Source of the DNA: Treponema sp.
GTDB taxonomy: Bacteria > Spirochaetota > Spirochaetia > Treponematales > Treponemataceae
Direction: 5' to 3'
DNA: 31,665 bases
NCBI GenBank assembly: GCA_018385415.1
Contig: JAHAZA010000035.1
Span: 1 to 31,665 of the forward strand
Below, in pieces: positions 25,957 to 31,665 of the stretch (the first letter of the stretch is position 1; each line of letters starts with the position of its first letter). The notes under the pieces were generated by a model. The model did no database searches, was not told the DNA's origin, and was given only the letters and a program-made list of their open reading frames with translations. The translations under genes were made by a program, and so were the position numbers.

Positions 25957-26324
25957 TGATTGATTTTTCTGAAGTTGTTGAAAACGTAAAAGATTTTTAC
26001 AGAGAAAAAACATTACCGGCAATTTTAATTTCAATTGTCGTTGTATTGTTTTTTCTTGCACTTATTATCTTTATCGTGCAAGGTGTCAACGGCCACAACA
26101 AACAACCTTCAGTTACAGATACTCCCTTAGTTCCCGACAATGAACTTATTCTTCCAGATGGTCCATCAATTCCAGAGGGCTATGCTCTTACCAGAGAGCC
26201 AAAAGAAAAATGGACAAAAGAAGAATCTCAAGAATATTTTACAATGCCTGATGAACAGGAATTAAAAAATCTTGAATATTCAAATGACAAGTTGATCGAA
26301 GATATTCTGGGGGCTACTCCATGA
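25956..26324 (+). CDS. Single-span membrane protein, unknown function
   Basis: The 122-residue protein is not recognised. A short charged N-terminal segment precedes one membrane helix (about 19-42, LPAILISIVVVLFFLALIIF), followed by a polar, proline-rich stretch (45-85) and an acidic C-terminal region. The positive residues before the helix (R16, K18) suggest the C-terminus is outside. The ATG overlaps the SMC stop as TAATG, and its own stop overlaps the next ATG as ATGA, so its translation is coupled to both neighbours. This points to a shared pathway with the SMC-like protein, perhaps membrane attachment, but no motif shows it. Confidence 0.8.
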   Translation: MIDFSEVVENVKDFYREKTLPAILISIVVVLFFLALIIFIVQGVNGHNKQPSVTDTPLVPDNELILPDGPSIPEGYALTREPKEKWTKEESQEYFTMPDEQELKNLEYSNDKLIEDILGATP

Positions 26325-27808
26325 AAAAGCTTGTAACACTTACATTTATTTCAAGTTTTATATTTTTCTCATGTGCCTCAAACACTCTTGAAGGCAGTAA
26401 CAATCTTACAGATACAATTTCAGCAGAAATTTCAGAGGACACTTCAGATACTTATGAGAACAATATAGAAGCAATACCTGATTCATTTTCTGAAAGCGAT
26501 AGTAATTCTGATTCAGAAGGTGAACCTGATTCTACTTCTAATATTAATGTAGTAGTGGAAACGACATCGGAATCAGAAGAAGAAATTGTAGATGAAGCTT
26601 TTTCTGAACCAGCGTTTATTCCGGAAGAAGAAAAAATTTCTGACGAAGAAATTAAAGACGATCTTGCAAAGCTTGAAGAAAATACAGAAGACAATGTCGA
26701 AGTAAAAACTGTTCCAGATTTACCCAAAACTGTGACAGCCGCAGCTTCTACAAAGCAGGAAACAAAACCTGTTTCACCTGTTGTTTCAAAACCAGAAGTT
26801 TCATCTGTAAAAACAGACCCCAAGCAGGAAGTCAAAACAGAAACTAAAACAGAGTTAAAAGCCCATGAGCCAGAATCATCTTTTTATCTTCAGAAAGAAG
26901 CTGAAATGGCTGCTGAAACAATCAACAATAATGAAGAACCAGAAAAACCACCAGTTCCATCAAGAACAATTTCCATTAAAAATAATCAGTATCTTGATAT
27001 TAACTACCCTGGTTCAGGCTGGGTATACCTTGGTGAAGTAGAACGTCAGAATCTTCTTGTTTTCTTCGGCAGAAAAGTAAATGGTGATACAACAACCTTT
27101 ACTTTGCAGTCAAGAAAATCTGGTACTGCCGTACTTCATTTTTATAAAAATGATAATCTTTCAGGAAAATACATCGATGATTATGTAGAAGTTTCGGTTA
27201 ATACAGATTCTGCTACAGACAATAGCCATGTAACAATACCTGAATATGCAAAAATTGTTCCACCAAAACCTCAGAAACATCAGCCTTCAGAAATTACAGA
27301 ATTAGAAAAAGACCAATCTGATACAGAAAATATAATTGAGTATAAGCCTCAACCAGAAACAAAGGTGAACGCAAAACCTTCTGAGCCAGACTTAAATATT
27401 CAAACAATCATTCAAAATGCAAATAACCAGAATAATGAAAACAATGTTGACGCTAATAATCAATATAACTCTGATTCAAATATTCTTTCCCCTGCTGTAA
27501 CTCAGCCAATGGAGAATAATCAAGTTTCTGATGATTTACTTGAAGCAGCACAGAAAGCTTATAATGAAAAGAGATTCCCTGATGCACTGTCACTTGTAAA
27601 AAAATTCCTTCAGGATACATCAGATAGATTTGATGAAGGTATTTTCCTTGAAGCACAGATATTAGAAGCAAACTCAAGTGTACAGAATATTAAAGAGGCC
27701 ATTAAGGATTATGACACTGTAATACGAAACTGGCCTCAAAGCAAATGTTGGAAAAAATCAAATGAAAGAAGCATTTACTTAAAACGCTTCTATATTGATA
27801 TTCGTTAA
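26321..27808 (+). CDS. Acidic lipoprotein with beta domain and TPR-like end
   Basis: Not assignable to a named family. The 495-residue product begins with a signal helix ending FFSC (Cys18), a probable lipoprotein. Residues 20-130 are strongly acidic and Ser/Glu-rich, 135-205 are Lys/Thr/Pro-rich, and 215-294 form a compact beta-rich block (with YPGSGWVYLGE and SGTAVLHFYK) that recalls the chagasin-type Ig fold only in pattern. An Asn-rich stretch (365-385) precedes a C-terminal TPR-like helical region (404-485, KAYNEKRFPDALSLVKKFL). The layout suggests an envelope scaffold with a flexible tether. Its ATG overlaps the stop of the membrane protein gene. Confidence 0.8.
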   Translation: MKKLVTLTFISSFIFFSCASNTLEGSNNLTDTISAEISEDTSDTYENNIEAIPDSFSESDSNSDSEGEPDSTSNINVVVETTSESEEEIVDEAFSEPAFIPEEEKISDEEIKDDLAKLEENTEDNVEVKTVPDLPKTVTAAASTKQETKPVSPVVSKPEVSSVKTDPKQEVKTETKTELKAHEPESSFYLQKEAEMAAETINNNEEPEKPPVPSRTISIKNNQYLDINYPGSGWVYLGEVERQNLLVFFGRKVNGDTTTFTLQSRKSGTAVLHFYKNDNLSGKYIDDYVEVSVNTDSATDNSHVTIPEYAKIVPPKPQKHQPSEITELEKDQSDTENIIEYKPQPETKVNAKPSEPDLNIQTIIQNANNQNNENNVDANNQYNSDSNILSPAVTQPMENNQVSDDLLEAAQKAYNEKRFPDALSLVKKFLQDTSDRFDEGIFLEAQILEANSSVQNIKEAIKDYDTVIRNWPQSKCWKKSNERSIYLKRFYIDIR

Positions 27809-27867
27809 AATAAGTATTAAAGTTCGGTAATACGAATTAATATAAATCACATTTATAAGAGGAAAAA

Positions 27868-29142
27868 ATGTTAGATTATAAATTCATTAAAGATAATCTT
27901 GAAGCAGTAAAAAAGAACATTTCTGATAGAAACATGACTGCTGATGCTGACATCGTAGTAGAACTTTACGACAAACGCACTAAGCTTGTTACAGACCGCC
28001 AGGCTTTGCAGGAAAAACGCAATGCTAATGCTCAGTCAATGAAACAAAAGCTTGAACCAGAACAGCGCCAGGCACTTATCGACGAAGGAAAGAAAATTAA
28101 AGATGAACTTGCTGAAGCTGAAAAAGTTCTTGCACAAGTTGAAGCACAGCTGGATGAAGCTGCACGCAAGATTCCTAACATGGCAAGCCCAAAAGCTCCT
28201 ATTGGAAAACTTGATACAGAAAACCTTGAAGTAAAGAAAGTTGGAACTCCACGCACATTCGAATTTAAACCAAAAGACCACGTAGAACTTATGGAAGCTT
28301 TGGATTTGATCGATTTTGAACGTGGTACAAAAGTCTCTGGACCAAAATTCTACTACCTCAAAAACGATGCAGTATTCCTTGAACAGGCTTTGATTCAGTA
28401 TGCATTGAACACATTGAGAAAACACGGATTTACTCCATTCATCACTCCAGACGTTGCAAAAGAAGAAGTTCTCAAAGGTATCGGCTTTAATCCACGCGGT
28501 AACGAATCAAATGTTTACTCTATCGAAGAAGAAGGAACATGTCTCGTTGCTACTGCAGAAATTACCCTTGGTGGTTACCACTCAAACGAAATCCTTGATA
28601 AATCAAAGCTTCCACTTTACTACTGTGGACTTTCACACTGTTTCCGTCGTGAAGCAGGTGCTGCAGGTCAGTTTTCAAAAGGATTATACCGCGTACACCA
28701 GTTTGATAAAGTAGAAATGTTTGTATATTGTCTCCCAGAACAGTCAGACGAAATCCATGAAAAGCTTCGCTTAATCGAAGAAGAAATCTTCGAAGGCCTT
28801 GGAATTCCTTTCCATGTAGTAGATACATGTACTGGTGACCTTGGTGCTCCAGCATACCGCAAATGGGATCTTGAAGCATGGATGCCTGGTCGTAACGGAG
28901 GAGAATACGGAGAAGTTACATCAACTTCTAACTGTACAGATTACCAGAGCCGCCGCCTTAATGTACGCTTTAAGGATGATGACGGAAAGAACAAATATGT
29001 TCACATGCTTAACGGTACTGCAATCGCTGTAGGTCGTGCAATGCTTGCAATTATCGAAAACTATCAGAACGAAGACGGATCAATTACAATTCCAGAAGTA
29101 CTTCGCCCACTCTGTGGTTTTGACAAGATTGAAAAGAAATAA
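27868..29142 (+). CDS. serS: Seryl-tRNA synthetase
   Basis: This class II synthetase charges tRNA-Ser with serine in the cytoplasm. The 424 residues comprise the N-terminal coiled-coil arm (about 1-110, which grips the long variable arm of tRNA-Ser) and the catalytic domain with motif 2 around FRREAGAAG (259-267) and motif 3 around GTAIAVGRAMLAIIENYQ (about 383-400). The TSTSNCTDYQSRRL stretch is typical. AGAGGA precedes the ATG. It lies 59 bases after the lipoprotein gene and may be expressed from read-through or its own promoter. Confidence 0.97.
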   Translation: MLDYKFIKDNLEAVKKNISDRNMTADADIVVELYDKRTKLVTDRQALQEKRNANAQSMKQKLEPEQRQALIDEGKKIKDELAEAEKVLAQVEAQLDEAARKIPNMASPKAPIGKLDTENLEVKKVGTPRTFEFKPKDHVELMEALDLIDFERGTKVSGPKFYYLKNDAVFLEQALIQYALNTLRKHGFTPFITPDVAKEEVLKGIGFNPRGNESNVYSIEEEGTCLVATAEITLGGYHSNEILDKSKLPLYYCGLSHCFRREAGAAGQFSKGLYRVHQFDKVEMFVYCLPEQSDEIHEKLRLIEEEIFEGLGIPFHVVDTCTGDLGAPAYRKWDLEAWMPGRNGGEYGEVTSTSNCTDYQSRRLNVRFKDDDGKNKYVHMLNGTAIAVGRAMLAIIENYQNEDGSITIPEVLRPLCGFDKIEKK

Positions 29143-29156
29143 ATCATAGCTAGTAA

Positions 29157-29190
29157 AGGTGGCCTCCGAATAGAGGTCACCTAATTCTTT
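29157..29190 (+). terminator. Hairpin after serS
   Basis: AGGTGGCCTC (29157-29166) pairs with GAGGTCACCT (29173-29182) over ten positions, one of them a G-U pair, with loop CGAATA. The downstream T run is broken (AATTCTTTAT), so this may be a weak terminator. A 19-base A+T palindrome (29189-29207) follows immediately. Confidence 0.6.
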
Positions 29191-29208
29191 ATAATTTCAA
29201 ATTATAAT

Positions 29209-30138
29209 CTATTCAAAAATTTTATTTGTAGTCTTTTCATAAAGGAATCGTACATCTTCTTCTTTTATTGAAGTGTATCTACATACAGCTGTAACAAAAG
29301 TCTTTTCATCGTTCATGTACAGAGCTTCTACACAACATGTCAAAAACATCTTTCTTGTTTTTATAATTGAATCAATTGGGAATGTTAATTCTAGAGCATA
29401 TTCAGCGCCGGCATCCAGATGCATATTTGATGTTTTAGAACCAAATACAATTCTCTCATAATCAACATAAATAATATCAAGAGGTTCAGCCCTACCTTCA
29501 ACAGTCTGCATTTTTTCCCGGGCCTCTGTGAGGTATCTGCACACTGGTATTAATTGGAGGCCATTACCAGCAGTTCCCTGTTTTCTTGCATGCGCAATAA
29601 ACTCTTCCAGATATGCCTTTGTTTTATGCTGCAACTCTTCAGGAACATCGCTCCAAATTGGTTTAGAAAAAAGTCTGTAGTTTTCAAGCGGATAACAATT
29701 AATATGTACATCAGTTTTTTCACTTACAGCATAAAACAATGTTGCTGAAAAATCCAATGGACGTTCTTTTTCAATTTCTGTAATTCGACTGATACTGGAA
29801 GGAATCACAAGAGCAAGCCCTGATTTTACTTCCTTTAATTCAGTATTAAAAAACAAACCTAAGCGATTAAAATAAAATTCAACGCGAACATTTTTTGTCT
29901 GAAAATTTTTAACTGACTTTGGAGGATTAGTAAGCAAAATAATTCCCTGTTCAAGAACCTTTATTTGTTCTCCTTTAAGGGCCACAGGAAAAATTGCAGA
30001 AGAAGCAGGTTTTATTTTATTATCGTTATCTACAGAAACATCTTCTTCAATAGGAGTAATAGTTAATGGAACATTACCATCAATGAGATACTGAAGAACA
30101 AGTTCCCTTTCAATACCAGTTAAACTGTTACTTTCCAT
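29209..30138 (-). CDS. Unknown protein, possible degenerate PilZ/YcgR-like
   Basis: A 309-residue cytoplasmic protein without signal peptide. The order of features resembles YcgR-type proteins: a first beta-rich half with RVEFYFNRLGLFFNTELKEV and LALVIPSSISRI (about 85-120), and a second half (about 218-305) with IIYVDYERIVFG, GAEYALELTFPID and a final CRYTSIKEEDVRFLYE that resembles the end of a PilZ domain. The RxxxR and DxSxxG residues that bind c-di-GMP in PilZ are not present, so direct binding is doubtful. The similarity is my pattern reading and may be wrong. It follows the lipoprotein gene by 14 bases; AGGTGGAGGAA precedes the ATG. Confidence 0.55.
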   Translation of the reverse strand: MESNSLTGIERELVLQYLIDGNVPLTITPIEEDVSVDNDNKIKPASSAIFPVALKGEQIKVLEQGIILLTNPPKSVKNFQTKNVRVEFYFNRLGLFFNTELKEVKSGLALVIPSSISRITEIEKERPLDFSATLFYAVSEKTDVHINCYPLENYRLFSKPIWSDVPEELQHKTKAYLEEFIAHARKQGTAGNGLQLIPVCRYLTEAREKMQTVEGRAEPLDIIYVDYERIVFGSKTSNMHLDAGAEYALELTFPIDSIIKTRKMFLTCCVEALYMNDEKTFVTAVCRYTSIKEEDVRFLYEKTTNKIFE

Positions 30139-30152
30139 AAAAATTCCTCCAC

Positions 30153-30821
30153 CTAATTTATATTTCCTGAATCAATTATTTCTACATCGATAATTTTGTA
30201 AGCTAAATTATTTAATGAATTATTTGTATTTTGAAGGCTTTTAATTTCGGCAAGTTGTTTTTCTTTAAGGTAAACCTTAAAATCAAGAAAACCTTGACCA
30301 TTTGTCAATCTTACAGGTACTTCAATTGCCCCACCTTCAAAATAACTTTTACCGATGTACCACCAGTTTTTTCTCAGATCATAATTACTGATATCATGAG
30401 TAAACAGAACAAGAGAATAAACAGAATCATCATCAAATAATACTTCGCATTCTTCGTTATTGATCAAAGAACGACAAAACTGATTTATGATTGATACAAC
30501 ATTAGGATCCACATCAGAAATATCTAGACTTCCAAAACCTTTCAATTCAGGATACAAGGGCTGACGTTCATTTCCCGCTTCAAAGGCCATTAAAACAGCA
30601 GGTGTCAGTCTGTTATTCTGATTGATATATTCTATTGAAGTAATTCTTTCTGAAAGTCTGTTTTTTTCAAGTTCAAGTGTCCACTGTAATTCTGAACGCT
30701 TGCTGTCTGTAATACTTTTTAAATTTTCCGAATGCAGAAGTTTATCTGACACAGCTGAATTGGAACAACTTATAAAGAGAATCAGGATAAAAGATAATAA
30801 GAAAAAAGAATTAAACTTCAT
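30153..30821 (-). CDS. Lipoprotein of unknown function
   Basis: Not recognised. The 222-residue protein starts with a hydrophobic helix ending LFISC (Cys19), a likely spirochaetal lipobox. The mature part is soluble, with an early helix (about 35-60), a beta-rich middle containing SLVLFTHDIS and NWWYIGKSYFEGG, and a C-terminal helix. The ATG lacks a Shine-Dalgarno site, and the predicted promoter leaves a leader of only about five bases. It is the first gene of a two-gene minus-strand unit with the PilZ-like gene, divergent from the ComFB gene. Confidence 0.75.
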   Translation of the reverse strand: MKFNSFFLLSFILILFISCSNSAVSDKLLHSENLKSITDSKRSELQWTLELEKNRLSERITSIEYINQNNRLTPAVLMAFEAGNERQPLYPELKGFGSLDISDVDPNVVSIINQFCRSLINNEECEVLFDDDSVYSLVLFTHDISNYDLRKNWWYIGKSYFEGGAIEVPVRLTNGQGFLDFKVYLKEKQLAEIKSLQNTNNSLNNLAYKIIDVEIIDSGNIN

Positions 30822-30832
30822 ATAATATTAAT

Positions 30833-30884
30833 ATTTTAACATATAAATGATATTATTGCAAAATCCAGAATTTGGGTCTATAAT
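30833..30884. promoter_or_regulatory. Divergent promoters sharing one -35 hexamer
   Basis: TTGCAA (30856-30861) is its own reverse complement. On the plus strand a perfect TATAAT (30879-30884) lies 17 bases downstream; on the minus strand TAAAAT (30838-30833) also lies exactly 17 bases away. The arrangement is fully symmetric. The plus transcript would start near 30891, before the ATG at 30916; the minus transcript near 30826, before the ATG at 30821. Confidence 0.6.
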
Positions 30885-30915
30885 TAAAAAATCTAAAATT
30901 ATCTTTGGGGGATTT

Positions 30916-31638
30916 ATGAAAATTCGCAACTTGATGGAAGATCTCGTAGAAACAAAGGTTAATAAATTATATGACGATTTAAAAAAATATAACACAGTCT
31001 GGCTTACTTGTGATTGTGAAAATTGTCGTCTTGATGCAATGGCTTTTGTATTAAACAGAATTCCTCCTAAATATATTATTTCATCACGAGGTATAACTCA
31101 TACTGCAGCAGATCAAAATCTCACACAGATTAAAGCAGATATTGATACATTAGCTATGGAAGGAATTCGTCTCGTTAGTTCTTCTAAACGTCCTACACAT
31201 AATATTAATGCAACATCAGAAGCTCTTTATATCAGTGGCTCTACTCCTTATTTCTTTTTCCCTGTTTTTACAGGAACTGTTATGGATGGAACAACATTCG
31301 AACCTCTCACAGATGTTTCAATAACACTCATTAAAGATGGTAAGAATGCAGAAATGATAGATCAAACTTGGAACAACCCTACTAAAACATATCTTTCAAC
31401 AAAGGGTACTTATTCATTCAATGTTAAACCAGAAGTTTCTCAGAACGAAGGTGAAACAAAACAATATGAATTTACGGTTCTTGTTGAAGCAGAAGGATAT
31501 GAAAGTATTTCTTATGCATTCTCTATTCCTGTTACAAGTGAACTTTTAAAACAGACAAGGGGATTATCTCTTTACTCTCTTAAGATTCAGGATCTTTTCC
31601 TTTTCCCTTCCGGAATTTCAAACCCTATGGAAGATTAA
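30916..31638 (+). CDS. ComFB-domain protein with C-terminal beta domain
   Basis: The first 90 residues match ComFB: helix NLMEDLVETKVNKL, then a Cys32-x-Cys34-x2-Cys37 cluster and the typical LDAMAFVLNRIPPKY (39-53) followed by SSRGIT. ComFB proteins are known as competence-linked and, in cyanobacteria, as cyclic dinucleotide receptors. Residues about 115-215 form a beta-rich domain (FTGTVMDGTTFEPLTDVSI) like carboxypeptidase regulatory or Ig folds, an unusual addition. There is no signal peptide. The ATG at 30916 is chosen because GGGGG lies just upstream and the predicted promoter lies inside the longer frame that opens at 30847. The product has 240 residues. Confidence 0.85.
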   Translation: MKIRNLMEDLVETKVNKLYDDLKKYNTVWLTCDCENCRLDAMAFVLNRIPPKYIISSRGITHTAADQNLTQIKADIDTLAMEGIRLVSSSKRPTHNINATSEALYISGSTPYFFFPVFTGTVMDGTTFEPLTDVSITLIKDGKNAEMIDQTWNNPTKTYLSTKGTYSFNVKPEVSQNEGETKQYEFTVLVEAEGYESISYAFSIPVTSELLKQTRGLSLYSLKIQDLFLFPSGISNPMED

Positions 31639-31639
31639 A

Positions 31640-31665
31640 ATGAAAAAAAATCTTTTTTTTTCATT
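31640..31665 (+). CDS. Possible start of a further gene, cut by window end
   Basis: An ATG at 31640 begins MKKNLFFS, which could be a signal peptide, right after the ComFB stop. No ribosome site is seen. The same bases (31639-31665) form a near-perfect A/T palindrome that could instead be a terminator-like hairpin, so the call is weak. Confidence 0.3.

Noticed and set aside
26452..26835. Antisense Ser-rich open frame within the acidic lipoprotein gene
   Set aside because: It is the reverse of a Glu/Ser-rich coding stretch (GAA and TCA codons) and has no ribosome site or promoter.
30847..30915. Longer N-terminus for the ComFB protein
   Set aside because: It would contain the predicted TATAAT promoter (30879-30884), has no ribosome site, and the ComFB helix begins only after the ATG at 30916, which has GGGGG upstream.
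1..31665. CRISPR array, toxin-antitoxin or phage defence system
   Set aside because: No regularly spaced repeats and no cas, nuclease or toxin-like genes were found; every sizeable frame is explained by the listed genes.

Overview
The window reads as A+T-rich chromosomal core DNA from a spirochaete, most likely a gut or rumen Treponema. The grounds are a bacterial V/A-type ATPase operon, several exported proteins with the loose spirochaetal lipobox (F-x-S-C or F-F-S-C types), a tig/clpP/clpX block, an atypical SMC protein and a lipoprotein family GH5 endoglucanase that fits a plant-fibre diet. The genus is inferred from gene content; no 16S rRNA gene is present. There are no insertion sequences, phage genes, CRISPR arrays or transfer functions, and no stretch over 300 bases lacks a gene (the longest gaps are about 140-160 bases).

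Region 1 (1-1000): a small exported TPR-like protein with a good promoter, closed by a bidirectional terminator. Region 2 (1020-14183, minus strand): fifteen genes with no gap above about 53 bases and no internal terminator seen, in transcription order secG, a PTS EIIA(Ntr)-like gene, V-ATPase subunits G-C-I-K-F-E-A-B-D, a universal stress protein, a J-domain protein, methionine aminopeptidase and HtrA. A TTGACT-17-TATTAT promoter lies before secG. The run links ion pumping, secretion and protein quality control. Region 3 (14226-16442, minus): an Mbeg1/DUF2974-type alpha/beta hydrolase and a GH5 lipoprotein, 24 bases apart. Region 4 (16549-16956): a promoter, tRNA-Leu(UAG), two identical tRNA-Gly(GCC) genes and a terminator.

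Region 5 (16989-20488): trigger factor, ClpP and ClpX, the classic nascent-chain and proteolysis block. Region 6 (20490-22821): a GT4 glycosyltransferase and a DEAD-box helicase diverge from a 49-base gap whose two predicted promoters lie on a 9-bp inverted repeat and would give almost leaderless mRNAs. Region 7 (22848-29190): an SMC-like ATPase without a recognisable hinge, then, with overlapping stop/start codons, a one-helix membrane protein and an acidic TPR lipoprotein, followed by seryl-tRNA synthetase. Region 8 (29209-31665): a possible degenerate PilZ/YcgR-like protein and a lipoprotein face a ComFB-domain protein carrying a C-terminal beta domain; the two divergent promoters appear to share one self-complementary -35 hexamer. 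A further gene may begin at the window edge.

The observations most worth checking are the hinge-less SMC and its two overlapping partners, the ComFB-beta fusion beside a PilZ-like gene, the two symmetric divergent promoters, the C55 T-loop of both tRNA-Gly genes, and the V-ATPase run with a stem-loop just before the c-subunit gene.
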